A stretch of 64,000 bases of DNA, from positions 145,011,977 through 145,075,976 of the forward strand of contig OY754332.1 of NCBI GenBank assembly GCA_963573305.1, written 5' to 3'. The notes under the pieces were generated by a model. That model was given only the letters and a program-made list of their open reading frames with translations, had not been told where the DNA came from and made no database searches. This document shows, one piece after another, positions 21,484 to 33,827 of this stretch (position 1 is the stretch's first letter; each line of letters opens with the position of its first letter). The DNA comes from Pyrrhosoma nymphula (Eukaryota > Arthropoda > Insecta > Odonata > Coenagrionidae). A program made the position numbers and the translations under genes.

Positions 21484-21689
21484 CGTAATACCTTTTATAA
21501 TTATTTAATTTGGATCTATTTTTGAACCTAATTTCCATTCTCGTCTTTTTCACGCTTCATCCACCTATGTTTGATTTAGAAGATAATGGGAATGAGGGAG
21601 ATATTGTAAAATATGAGGGTTTAGGTACTATGTGACGGAGAATAATATAAAATAAACATAGGTAGTACCCCACGATAAGTGCTCCAAAT
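21484..21689. repeat. 206-bp dispersed repeat, copy 1
   Basis: Near-identical to 31352-31558 (about 95 percent by eye). It includes TTTGGATCTATTTTTGAACC and CCACGATAAGTGCTCCAAAT. It is non-coding and abuts the RTE 5' fragment that starts at 21699. I saw no terminal repeats. Confidence 0.85.
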
Positions 21690-21698
21690 GTATTTCGG

Positions 21699-22090
21699 TG
21701 CAAGGATTTCGTGTGATGACGACCACTGAGGCCTTGATCTTATCGTGCCCCAGTACGACACACATGGTCCAGGGGGCCGAGTCCCGTGGTTACAAGGGTT
21801 GATCTTCGTATAAGTTCTGTCATGATTTCAAAGTTATTCAATGGGTATAATATTGCGTGGCCAACCTCCATAGGTTTTTTTACTTATAACGTCCCGTGCG
21901 ATGCCGCCCAACAGGGGTCAGCCGCCTAACTGACGCTGAGCGGACTACCGTTCGTCTGTCGCCTTACTTTCCGCCGTTTTGACAGGCGTGGCCCTACCAG
22001 GAGTAATTACTATTGCTTGCGTCACCTCAGCTGCAGGGGCCATCGGAGCGCGAAAACCCTTTCACTACGACGTGGCTGTAGTCCTTGGAA
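21699..22090 (-). mobile_element. RTE-type LINE, 5'-end fragment
   Basis: The minus strand matches the 5' UTR and first codons of the intact RTE at 37206-41562. Shared anchors are CAAGGATTTCGTGTGATGAC, GGCCGAGTCCCGT, GCGGACTACC.TTCGTCTGTC and GGGGCCATCGGAGC, ending at GGCTGTAGTCCTT. Only the 5' 390 bp is present, with no endonuclease or RT. LINE fragments normally keep the 3' end, so a 5'-only fragment implies later deletion or recombination. Confidence 0.8.
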
Positions 22091-22727
22091 AGAGGATGGG
22101 GTGACAACCACTGAAAATTCTAACATTGCTCACTTATAAAAGGCATTTATGTAACGAATATTCTTGCAAATCTAGCGCTCTAGGTGTCATTCCAAATAAG
22201 AATGTGAGAAAGCATTTCGAGTTTGGATAAAAGTGAAACAGCCATGGCTCTAGTTTTTGAAGGGGTTTCCGAGAAGTGCCAAAGAATTTGTATGAATACT
22301 TTTAGGAAAGCCATAACATAAATCATAAAAATTCTTTAGTGTTATTATTTTATTACCCAATATAGCTAAGGTAAGACTTTCGGTCAGTTCAGAGCCAAAG
22401 CATACTTGAAATAAAAGGTTGAGAAAATATCAGATTGTTGTGAGAGACTAAATAGTATGTTCTCCATTGGACATGATTTCTTTCGTTTTCACTGCTTTTT
22501 TTATTCCATTCCACGAAACTAATACGAAGTCACATTGGTCACTTGACGAGTCTCTTTACTACAAACATCTTCTAGCGCATTAGTCAGTCTGAAAATATGA
22601 ATAACATTCTTGTGGATTCCGCATTAATTTTTATAATACACACCAATTACACTATTTGCCCATCATAAAAAGAAGCCTTGTAGCAGAAAACTCAATTGAT
22701 CATGATCAGATTTATATGCATGCGTAC
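22091..22727. other. AT-rich stretch, no gene seen
   Basis: No motif, repeat or open frame of note was found between the RTE fragment and the second copy of the 2.3-kb element. Confidence 0.5.
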
Positions 22728-22735
22728 ATTATTAG

Positions 22736-25064
22736 TAAGCTGAGGACATTTAGGCACGAAAAATGAAGAAATAGGCAGCCTAAATAGGCACTAAAAATTT
22801 CAAAATAGGCAGTTAAAATAGGCGATTAAAATATTTTTTAATAGAAGATATGAAAACAAAAATTAAAGAAACCGATAAATCGACGAAAGTTCAATTATTA
22901 ACTTTGGCCCCAAAGAGTTGGTCGATACCAGTAACAGCTGTCACTAATCTAGAAGCACCTCTAGTGGAATAACGGATTCATTAAGATGAAATTTGAAGGA
23001 TCCAAGAAATGAATACATGGCATCACTCAAAAGTTAAAAAACTCGAAGCCACTCAATACAGAACGGCCACATGGCCACGACTTAACCCAAGGCTCTAGCA
23101 TAGTCTCCTTACCCAAGTCTAAAAAAAAACCATACGAGCTTCGGCTTGGAAACTTTAGGCTTGGGAACCTAGGATAAATGAAAAACTTAAACTTTGTGGT
23201 TCCACAATGATAATTTTATTTGAACGACCCGGGTTTCGACGCAATATAACGTCATATTCAGGTGGCTTTACCTTTGGCTTAACCTTTGACTTAACCTTTG
23301 GCTTTGGAACCAAACAGATACCCACACAAGGATTTGGAACCTTGTCGAAGAAACCAAATTGCAGGCTTGGGACCCTCAGCCAAGAAACCCACCCGTGGCT
23401 GGTATTGCACGGCAATTGGGCGCGACCCTTACGGCGATGGGGTTACGGGTTCAAATGCCTGAACTGGTAGTGACAATGTCACCATGGACCAACGCAATAT
23501 ACTAAAAATTTCTACATAAAACCAACAGGACGACAAACAACAGACTGCATTTGGCGCCACCATAGCAACGTTCTCAACGTTGTTCATATTTTTAGGGCCG
23601 TATGTGCTCGCGATGAAAAACCAAGTCTACTTTTTTAAGAGGTTTGAAACATGTTCTTTCAAATGAAAATGATTCAAAAGAGTATCCAGAAGGTCTTTCT
23701 TTTGTAAGAGCTTGAAGAAAATAACCTATTTTTGTCGTTTTTACAAATGTCATCCTCAACGTTGTCCCTATTTTTAGGGCCTTATATGCCCGCGATGAGA
23801 AACCAGATATACATTTTAGAGGGTTGAAATCATTCCCTTGAAAATGAAAATAATCCAAAAGAAATTCCAGAGGGTCTTTTTTTCTTGTAAAAGCGGAGAG
23901 AAAATACCCTATTTGTGGCGTTTTTACAAACAGTGTCACATTTTGACTTTATTTTTAAAATAATGGAAATCACTAGGAAGATGAAGTATTATATTCATAA
24001 ACCATGTATTGATATGTTCTCATGCTCAAAGTTTCACGTCGATTATACCTTTACTTCCTGAAATATAAAAAGCCAAAACTTTAATTTTTTTTCGATCCGC
24101 AATTTTTCGGGCCAGTTTCGCCCTGTATTTCCTAGAAAGAGGTCCCTTTTACAGTTATTTTAATTATGTTGTTTAATAGAGCTTAAAACTTTTTACAAAA
24201 TAGCTAATGTTTGTATCTCTTATCAAAATATCTCCTGAGATACTATGCCTCAAAGTTACCGAAATCTCATAATCATACTGAAGAAGGCTGCGGCACGGGG
24301 CCAAACAAATTACTCTATATCAGCAAGTATACCATCGGCGAACGTAAAACCTTACAAATGTTTATAGGGGATATGAGTGAATGTCCATAAAGAATTTCAT
24401 TGAAATCTGTGATGGTCGAGCGGGGACCACCAGACCACTTGGCATGCATGGAATGACCCTTTAGTGTACCTTTAAGTGGGTGAAAAAGACGTTATGTGTC
24501 GGAGGCGCACATTATACCTCTCACATACCTCACGTATTTCAATAATTTTATCTGCAGAGTATAATGCAGTATTTAGCCATGTTCCCTATAATATCAATAC
24601 TGGCTGTGAAGACAGATCAACTTCAGGCATACTGCCTTTACACTCAGCAATACTGAGTTGTACCTTCAAAAAATGTTTTTGGCAATGGAAACCATCGCAT
24701 GTACGCATCACATAAAATTACCATAGATGTTTTTTCACTCTTTATATAATAATACTTTGGATGATTTTTCTTTATGCATGTTTAATGACATTATTTCAAC
24801 CTTGATAGATTAAAAAAGGAACTGAAATAACAGACAAGCTCTGCACTAAAGAGAAGTTTGGCGACGTTGAAAAGAATATTGCTTTTTTAGGCCCTTGAAT
24901 AGGCGATACCAGCAGAAAAGTCATAAACAGGTAAAATAGGCATTTTAGGCTGTAGCAAATCTCTTTAATTTCGCCACAAATGATCATAAATTAATTTATA
25001 ACTTCATAAAATTGGTTTCCTGAATAAAAGAAAAATAGGCATTTTAGGCAATGTCCTCAGCTTA
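22736..25064. mobile_element. 2.3-kb non-autonomous DNA transposon, copy 2, with 8-bp TSD
   Basis: The ends are inverted: TAAGCTGAGGACATT at the left and its inverse AATGTCCTCAGCTTA at the right. ATTATTAG flanks both sides (22728-22735 and 25065-25072), a clean 8-bp target duplication. Eight-base duplications occur in hAT and P superfamilies. The terminal bases do not clearly match the hAT consensus, so the superfamily is open. AATAGGCA-like motifs cluster near both ends. A PLE tail of about 90 bp is inserted at 23177. No transposase is encoded. Confidence 0.8.
23177..23270 (-). mobile_element. Penelope-like element 3' tail fragment
   Basis: Absent from the first copy of the host element at the corresponding site. 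The minus strand reads CCTGAATATGACG...CGTCGAAACCCGGGTCG and ends in AATAAAATTATCATTGTGG. The CTGA / GACG-CGTC stem / GAAA order followed by AATAAA is typical of PLE 3' ends. No coding is left. Confidence 0.6.
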
Positions 25065-25072
25065 ATTATTAG

Positions 25073-26655
25073 GCAACACAGTTTATTTTCCTTGAATACC
25101 AATTTTATGGGAATTTAAAATTCCAGTCTGGATCGGACCTAAAAACAGAGGCCCGAATATAACTCGTCTATTCCTATGTCTTTTAGTCAATATAAGTCAT
25201 CGCCTTCCTCACAGGATCCTCCTCTCAACATAGGGCATTTTAGTTGCTTTTCTTTATTTTTAATTAAATCCTTAAATTTAAATGGTCGGCCATTCTATTT
25301 CATTTTTCAAAGTCAATTATATTTTAATATTTTGCATTTTCTTACTGATCGAAGTTCTCACTCTTTTGTTTAATCATCCATTATATGTTAGCCAGTAATC
25401 ATTTAAAACACTTTTATCATTCTTCTTCCTAGATTTCGTTCTTTTTCACCGCCCTTCCTGTGCTTCGCCTCAGTGTCTTTCCCTCTATAAGAGCGCACCT
25501 CCTGTAACAAAAAGAAAAGAGGGTTGTTAAGATACGCTAAAATATAGAAAAAATCTATGTATTCACAAAATACCTAGGCCATGGAAACAGTTTAATGTTA
25601 CATTATATGAAAAAATAAAATGATGAAAAATGTAAAATAGAGAAAAAACGGGAATAAATAAATGTATATTATAAATTATAACCAACAACAAATTATAAAC
25701 TTCATTAAAGTGCCTTTTTAAGTAAACATAAACTTCATCTAGCTCTAGTTTATTTTTTAGATTTTGTGTATTCTTAGTCTATAAGTTTCTCAGTTCACAC
25801 AAGCAACTCATTACTCGACGACATGTTTTTCGCCCATCATATCTGTTCCCCTGTTATCACGACTGGTAGAGGTGAGTTGAGGAGCACGTCCACAAGATGC
25901 GATGCCCTCCTCTTTGGACAACGCTTCTCCTAACCATTCCTGAAGGTAATTCAGTGGAGCGAATATGGTGTTGAAAATAAAAATATTTTAGTCGTGGACA
26001 GCAAGTATTGTAATTTTCATCCCTAGAGAAACATCAGCTACAAATAAAATGAGACTAATGCGTTGAAATACTGGTCATATTACTTACGAAGACTGTAATT
26101 GGTATAATACAAGTAATAACATGATTATAGTGAATTATACAGTTGATCCTTCCAGAGCATTGAATGGTGCAGTTTCAGCTCAGTTCGTATTCGATAGTCA
26201 ACATCGTTCACGATTATTTTATTAGCCTCTTACTCATCCAGCGTATGATGTGCTGGGCTTCGAATGCTCTCCACGTAGCACTTAAATAGGGATCAGGATT
26301 CGCCATAGAATCCTTGGATTCCTAGCTGGGACCTTAGAATCGAAAGCCAATATTCTTGACTCCATACCAAACCTCGACTGATATTCTGGCAGAAATTTAG
26401 ATAAAAAACAGGTTAAATTCCGCACGCAAAGTAAAACCTAAGACTCGCCACCATCCTCACTTTCCCGGATATTGCTTAATTTCCACACACCATGGCACAA
26501 TGACCGGAATACATTAAAACATTGTCAGAATTTTCGCCTTTAAAAATTGAAACCTCTTTGTCATTATCATCGGGTAATTTTGTAAGTCATGTAGCCGTAG
26601 GTAGAAAGATGATGGGAAAGTAACGGATGCACCGCTAAGACCTAAAATATTTTTT
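25073..26655. other. No gene seen
   Basis: AT-rich, with pyrimidine-rich patches near 25430-25500. No open frame has family features and no terminal repeats were found. Confidence 0.5.
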
Positions 26656-26704
26656 AACGCTCTTTGGGCTAGGATGAGTTTGAAACGCTCTTTGGGCTAG
26701 GATG
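26656..26704. repeat. 28-bp tandem duplication
   Basis: AACGCTCTTTGGGCTAGGATG occurs at 26656 and 26684, with a 28-bp period. Confidence 0.9.
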
Positions 26705-26875
26705 TTGCCTTAGGCTATCATTATTGTCTTAGGATAGACTGTGAGATACAGTCATATAACTTTAATCTATTAAATAACCGAAATTTACTTCTACCTAGAA
26801 ATCTGTTTAACAACTACACAACAAGATTACTAAATATATTAATGCATGGTGCCATGACATCCGTGGTAACATAAC

Positions 26876-26950
26876 TTTTGAGTCAGAGGCGGGATTTGAA
26901 TCCACGGACGTCAGTTTCACCGATTTCAGAGTAACTACCTGAGTTGAAAC
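26876..26950 (-). repeat. tRNA-like SINE head, diverged
   Basis: The minus strand reads GGTAGTTACTCTG (A box-like), then GGATTCAAATCCC, a good B box with flanking pairing bases. The whole does not fold as a normal tRNA gene. A tRNA-derived SINE is the likely source. The body and ends were not defined. Confidence 0.45.
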
Positions 26951-29900
26951 AAAAGTGAAATAACACAATTTTAGGCAGAGTAGTATTTTAAAGGATTACG
27001 CTTATTAACTTATGGGGTGTCCTCCCTCGTCCCTACCGGTCCGTGATTTTGACCATTTTTTCCAATAGATTTTCTCGTCAAACTCTGAAGATAATCATAT
27101 CCTTTAACTTTTAAAATATTGCTATTTTTTCTCTGCATTCATTTTCGCAAAACATGGACATTTTTCCTACAGGCGTTATAAAGCCTCTGCAAATTACAGC
27201 CAGCGCATATACTTTTTACTCCGGTTCAATCGGAAAAAAGTATCAAGCAACAAGCCTAGATTGATTCTTTGCCAATTGATTCTCACTATTAATACCCTTT
27301 TTAGCTTTTGCTCGCAGTCATTATCTATGTATGCATAACTAGATTTCCCCCGAGTTCTGACTCATGCGAAAGCATGTAGATCGCCCTTTGCCCTTGCCCT
27401 ACAGCCTTCGTAAGGCGCTTCAAGGAATTGTCGGAGTCCACTTTGGCAATGCTGTGGTGGTTTTCCAATAAACGGAGGAGGTAAGTGGTAAGTTTTATGA
27501 CTCTTAGCCATAGGAATAGAGGGATAGTGGAAAGCGACTGGCGAGTCTTTTTTCATAAAATTGGCGTGGGACATATTTTCATGCTGCATATATTTTTTGC
27601 TCCTTTGTTAATTTTCTGCACCTTATATCTGTTTTGGCTCCTCCTCTACTTGCGGAAAACTTCTTCTTGCTACTTCATGGGAAATACATTTCATTTCGAA
27701 AGCGAAGGTGAAATATTTCCGAACCTTTATCATTACCATCGCAGCTTTGCGGGCACCTGCGAGTCAAATCTTAAGAGATGTGGTGTCTTGCAGTTGAACC
27801 AGGAAATTGCGTCATTTAACTGCGTATTAATTTTTGCCAGCAACTATTCATGGTAAATAAGTAAAATCAAGAAACATACGTCTTCTAAGCTCTTACTTCT
27901 GAGTAAATATATGCTGGAACATGAACTGAATGACCACCGAAATATGTTTATCTCGGTGGTCTCGGTATGGGTGGAAGAAGGGCTTGCGTTTTATTTGGGA
28001 TTAACAGAACAAACCCAGTTCGAAGGATTGCACCCGCTCAAAGGTAGGCAGGAGCTCAAAGGTAGGTATTCAGGGAGCCCAGACCATTAACCAATTTGCA
28101 ATATATGAAAAATATTTTAAAAATAAATTGAAAAGGGATCTCTTTGTTTCATTTTGTTTGAAAGAACTCGTGAATGTGATTGCTGACCATTTCCAAGCGA
28201 AGTTCTAGCGTTAACATTAACGGATATATAAAGCATTTTCTTGGCCAATTCCTAGCGCCAGACACCTAATATTTGAATTTGGGCTCTGTAAGGAGCTTTG
28301 TCGTCCGTTTTGCCACCCTTGTGGATGGCCGTGTTTGATGTATGTACGCGGTCAATATCAACCAAAATGGGCCATTGACCAGGGAAGAAGTTGCAGGGTA
28401 GATATTTGAATATTCAGCAGTAGATTCCCAATCAAAGTTCCCTGCCAAGTGCCCTGTTAACTTTAACAGTTTCAGCCAGAGATTTTACTCAAAATCTACA
28501 ACAACGATAACCGGCAGATTTGTAGGGGCACTAAACATTCGAGTGCCAGGGAAACAGGACCTTAACGTTAAAATTATTAACAAAAAGAATGGGAATCTGA
28601 GGGCTCCAGACTTGGTATAATTGTTTTGTCGCAAAATTCATAGTGGGTTGAAATCATCGTCTGACACTTCATGGCAGCTCATCCAGAGTGAGTGACAAAG
28701 AGCTAAGTGCCTCCAGCGGCCAGCGTTGAAACTTTTTTCATGACCTCCAAAATAGTGAAAGAGAAGAGATCGGAAGTTTATTATAGTTTTCAGGAAAAAA
28801 CCTTCATTTCTTGCCATTCTTCTTTTATTTAAATTTCTAGTCTACTTCTTTTTCAGATAACTGTCCGATTTTAGAGACATCAATAGCTTATTAATGGCAT
28901 GTAAAACTATGCATGAAGCCGGGTATGCAGGTGTGCTGTGTCATGGAAGTAGGTGGTAAATGCTTCGTCATTAAGCTCATAACCACTATAAAATCCTTTA
29001 AAAACTACCGCAAACAGTTATATGAAATTCTTCTTAGCATACAACAATTTCGCTGTGCACCTCTGCGCTGTCCGCGACGTTTCGGACATCTGTTTATCAC
29101 TTCACGAAGGCATATAAGGCTGAATCTCGATGTTTCAATTAAATTTAAATAATCTGGCTGGTATTGTCACCTTTGATCGCAACATTTACGAACAATGATA
29201 AATTAAAATTGGAATCCGATAACACTTATGGAAAATGGCACAAACGCACAATGGGGTAAGATCCCAGAAACGTGACCAAAAAAAAAAGTTTTTATTTAAT
29301 GTATGTCTTATGGATGGTTGAATAGACAAATATTTGAGCTTCAGAAAAATACATTCGACAGGTAGGTAAGTGTGATACCTGTGTGAATAATTCAGTATTG
29401 AAAAGACTGGTCGGCAGGTTGCAAGAGCCGCGAACGTAAACGCTGGAGCAGAAGGTCCACTTCATCTCAAAGTTATAACGTGGTGATTGTACTCAAAACA
29501 ATTTTTCAAATAGTTTTGCAAAAATTCATTTTAAACTAGTGACTTTGTAATTTTCAAATGTTCGAAGGAAAAGTTTATTTTGTAATTCGCTTGAAACGCA
29601 TTTAAATTAATGAAAAAAGTTTATACTTGTTCGTGGTTGCATCGAGATATTTGTACACGTTGTCAATGAAGTTGTTAAATAATGAATGACGAAAACATCT
29701 ACTGTATCAACTAATTATAAAGATAAAAATAAATATCCATGTAGTTACTATCCACAGTATGCCATATTTGCCCATTATTCGAACATTTTGTTCCTTATTT
29801 CGGCAAGGGCGTAATTACATCGTTGGCTGCCAAAGGCATACGATTGAAAAATAGATGACAATCAAAATAAAATGCATATCTCCGAGGCTACGTAAGGGAA

Positions 29901-31351
29901 TTCTTTCCCCCTGAATTGCCGAAACCAAAGCAATGGTCATAACTAACAAGATGACTGAAAGAAAAATCTATAGCTGGTGAGGGATCTATTTATATTAATT
30001 ATTATAAATAATTAATTTCTTTGAATATTAATTTTACGCCTATCTTAAGCAAAGAAGAAAGGTTTGTACTATTAGCAGTTAATGAGTAAGGAGTTCCATG
30101 ATATTTACTATTCAATTTTTTTCTAAAAATATCATGTGTATATTATGCTATACATTGTGTCTGGAGCGTTGCAGATCAGAAATCATTTCATTAAAAATTG
30201 TAAAAAAAAACCATTATTTCATAAAGCCAGCAAATAAGTTAATCGGATGGTTCGTAAAGTCCTCTTTACCTATTTAGAGGACTTAACAAAATTTTAATTT
30301 ACATATTCATCCTGAAAACCACCAACACTTGACACTAAATGTACAGTATACTAGTATAAAGATTTTCATATGTAGGCCAGCTTTCGGGAAGTTGCCCCAC
30401 ATTGTGCCGTATGATGCGAGGAGTTTCCTGCTTTCTGAAGAACAGGAAAAAGAAGTACCTTTCTCTGAGCGTGATGCAACTCTGGAACTTAAAACCTTAA
30501 AAGACTCACGTGTCGTTGGGAGGTGGACCCAAACCCTCGTATCCATTTTTCTAAGAAATTTGACTCACGCATGCATGGTTCGTCCCCGTTGGACTGAGTA
30601 CAATTTGATCTATGCAATTGAGAGGCACGAGCTTGTGTCTCTTCTCGTTGCAGGGCAATAAAAGTGCGGCCCAAGTGCCACACTTGTCCGCCGCCATTTC
30701 CCTGACGGGCGGCGCGGCAGCGACAACGGTTTTGGGAAGTATTGCCCAGAAAGGGAAGCCTTCGGATAGTCTCATTGACAGTAGCATGTGAGGGAATAGA
30801 CGGACTGTGTATGTTATGTTTCTAATAATTTTGGAAAGCTGAGTTATTATATGCATGGCCAAGTATACTCTACTATCATGGCCATTGGCTCCCAACCCCG
30901 GCCTCATATGTTGTGCGGCCAGCTATTAATAAGCTATTAAAATCACGAGGAAAGACTGTAAGTCATACAGTTAGCGAAGAGAGTAAGGAAAACGAAGCAA
31001 AAATTACAATATCGCAGCCAAAAATGAATTCCTTCGGGAGAGTATAGTGGGCTGACCCGGCGGCCGCCCGTGCCGGCGCACTGCACCGCTCGACTTTAAT
31101 TGATATGGAAGTTCTCTCTGAAAGATTTCGTAGGAGAGTTGCCTCATATTTGAGTAATAAATATGATAATCCTGAGTCTAACAAAATAGAAATGCAAAGA
31201 CGGCTGCAATACTATTGACACACTCATTCCTGAGACCTTATAAGTAATTTAATTTCGCTGTGTAGACCACGATGTCATCTACAATACCCTAATATTCGTG
31301 TATTGTGAAATAATCCCTGAATAGCATGACGTTTTTTAGGGTTTTGGCTTT
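26951..31351. other. Long stretch without a supported gene
   Basis: I looked for exon-like segments and found none I can defend. Open frames of 110-123 codons at 27485-27856 and 30329-30661 (both plus) and 118 codons at 30551-30907 (minus) have no recognisable domain and no repeat relatives in the window. Small CpG-rich patches lie at about 30690-30730 and 31050-31090, and either could mark a promoter. Confidence 0.45.
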
Positions 31352-31558
31352 CGTAATATCTTTTAAAATTATTTCATTTGGATCTATTTTTGAACCTAAT
31401 TTCCATTCTCGTATTTTTCACGCTTCATCCACCTACGTTTGATTTAGAAGATAATGGGAATGGGGGAGATATTGTAAAATATGAGGGTTTAGGTACTATG
31501 CGACAGAGAATAATATAAAATAAACATAGGTAATATCCCACGATAAGTGCTCCAAATA
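31352..31558. repeat. 206-bp dispersed repeat, copy 2
   Basis: Counterpart of 21484-21689, in the same orientation. It ends at GCTCCAAAT, exactly where copy 1 ends, so that position is a real repeat boundary. Confidence 0.85.
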
Positions 31559-31674
31559 GTCTATGATGTTGAGTAATATGAGCGTATTAATTTATTGCCA
31601 CTTAATTACCGTGTCAAAAACTAACAGCAATTTGGTCATTGAAATCTTTCATCACAATAAATGATACATGATAT

Positions 31675-31726
31675 CAGCAGGTCCCAAGGTCCCAGCAGGT
31701 CCCAAGGTCCCAGCAGGTCCCAAGAT
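31675..31726. repeat. 18-bp tandem repeat
   Basis: About 2.8 copies of CAGCAGGTCCCAAGGTCC, followed by a looser GGTCCCAAG. Confidence 0.9.
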
Positions 31727-32312
31727 ATGGTCCCAAGTATGTCATGAATTTATTGATAAATTACATTAGTTGATCCTCAGCGAAATTGAAGCTAATAGAA
31801 GCCACGGAAATTAATGATACTTTTCTCGAACTTTTCTGCGTCCCCAGCAAACCGGCGTAAGCCAATCTTACTATGGTACTCCCTCTCAACAAGTTGCCTA
31901 ATCTTTTACTATGAATTCTGATCACCTCAATAAACCTCGATTTTCAAGTTGGTTTCTCATTGCCGGCATCTCATCGCCGATGTTTATTTAAAAAACAGGG
32001 CAAATTTGACAGTACCTCGGTATGTATTTATCATCCCCCCCCCTACGAGTTAAAACCTTCAGATATTTGTATAAAATTTTACAAGTTTTTTTCTAGACTG
32101 GGCTAAACCTTGGGCACCTTGCCACTCGCTGTCGAGGTAACCTGCAGAGTAGCATGCTGGTGTAGAGGAGCTCGTAAACTAGCTCCCAAAGCTTTCTGGC
32201 TCAAAATGGCTGGTCTTCTTGAATAATTATGTGAGCGCTTGCACATCATGCCATAAAATAAGGGACCACTGCCAATTTTCTTGAGATATGTAATTTGGCT
32301 TTGTCATTGAAT
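31727..32312. other. No gene seen
   Basis: AT-rich with a run of ten C residues near 32034. No supported feature. Confidence 0.45.
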
Positions 32313-32443
32313 CCATGTTAAGAAAACCACCTTTGTTATTTCTACAAATGTGCCACATGAGTGTGCCACAGTGTGGTGAAACGCGCGTCGTGCCAGCGGA
32401 ATAAAGTTTTGTGGAAATAACAAAGGTGGTTTTCTCAACATGG
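32313..32443 (+). repeat. 131-bp inverted repeat containing a PLE-like tail
   Basis: The arms 32313-32341 and 32415-32443 are 29 bp with one mismatch (CCATGTTAAGAAAACCACCT against its inverse). The centre has CCACAGTGTGG followed by TGAAACGCGCGTCGTG and AATAAAGTTTTGTGG, the same stem-GAAA-AATAAA order seen in the PLE tails at 23177-23270 and 53257-53345. It is probably the end of a PLE whose inverted arm was copied back. Confidence 0.6.
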
Positions 32444-33827
32444 ATATCCATAATTTCCACGAGGTCAGGCCTGATGTCATCAATTTTATTTGTCATTGAA
32501 GTTGTAGAAGCACAACTTTGAGCGCCAATGGTTCATGACGCTGAGACAAGTGGCGTCACGCGCCGCTGATGTCGTGTATTTCTCATCCATTGACCCGAAT
32601 ACGATGCTAGTTGATGTTGTGGGTGGAATATCTGTGTTCCGTGGGATTGTTGTAGTATATTTTCGGTGTTTTTGTAGGATATTTTCCATGATTCATTAGA
32701 ACCTTTTCACAATTAAGTAAAATGGGATCACCTCATTCACCTACACAGATCTAGATAGCATTCTTTCAACTAATTTCATTAGGGTATAGACCAATTTATA
32801 GCGAGAAATAGCAAACATAAACGAATGTTAGCTCATTGCTCATTCGTTCACGAGTGGCCAACTTTGCATCGCCAGCTATTGGCAACGGCTTCTCGCCAGT
32901 GACTTCTAACGGAATGCATATTAAAATGATCACACACATCCATTCCCTGGGTGACAAACGATACAGGGCATGGTTTTGGTTGGCAGGCGTCCACCAAAGC
33001 CGGCATTTTAATTGGACAAGTTTCGTTCGAATGCAAATACGTTAGAAAATGTGCTCTGAATTGTTTTAAATTGTAAGTCGATTCCTTTTTCCGATTCCGA
33101 TTTTTACTTGATTCTCAAACAGTATTTTTTCTCTGGCGTTTCATTGGAATTAATGAAGACTTTCATTTATATTCATAATATTTATGAGCGAATAAATTAT
33201 TACCAGAGATTGCTTCTAGCGAATGGATGCTGCTTCTTTATACTCTCTTCTTTCTTGATTTACCATCCCTGAATGTGACACTAGGGAGGCCCTTATTGGT
33301 CTAAATACGAATTTATTTTGGTACACCCCCTGAATATGTGCCATTTAGTTATAAAATTAGGTTTGTAAAATATTATTGCAAGCGGATAAGGGAAACACGT
33401 GCCGTATCGCACCTAAAGTGTTGAAATATCGCCATTTTTTGCTGTTTTCCGGTTATTCCTGGCGATTACGGAGCACTCGGCGTTTACATTAGCTTTTCTG
33501 TTAAGACGAACGAATACATTCGTTATGTTTATACTCGACTGTGTACATTTTCTGCGCCTCGCCGAGGCACGCTTTCTCGCGTCTAATCTACTCCGTCCGC
33601 CGCAGCGTGTCGCATTTTATCTTCCCAGTGAATTATTTCACCCTTCTTCACACTAGAATAAGATGGTGAAAAACTACTGATGACGTTTAACTTTTATTTG
33701 TCGTAACAATTCAATTGATTTTCTCAAAATTTCTCAGGCATTGCGGCATGTCAGACTGGATATTAACATTGGTAGTCAGACACGGCTTTCAAGGCAGTTT
33801 TTAACATGATTTTTTTTAAATATATAA
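32444..33827. other. No gene seen; possible distant inverted repeat
   Basis: AAACATAAACGAATGT (about 32815) and ACATTCGTTATGTTTA (about 33512) form an imperfect inverted pair about 700 bp apart, which might mark a MITE. I found no target duplication. A short CpG-rich patch lies at 33545-33610. Confidence 0.35.

Noticed and set aside
22736..25064. P-element or hAT assignment for the 2.3-kb element
   Set aside because: 8-bp duplication is compatible with both, but the terminal bases match neither consensus well and no transposase is present.
27485..27856. 123-codon plus-strand frame with hydrophobic stretches
   Set aside because: Starts at GTG, has no family motif or repeat relative and shows AT-driven hydrophobic composition; not enough to call a membrane protein.
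30329..30661. 110-codon plus-strand frame near a CpG patch
   Set aside because: No domain, weak start context and no splice structure I could defend.
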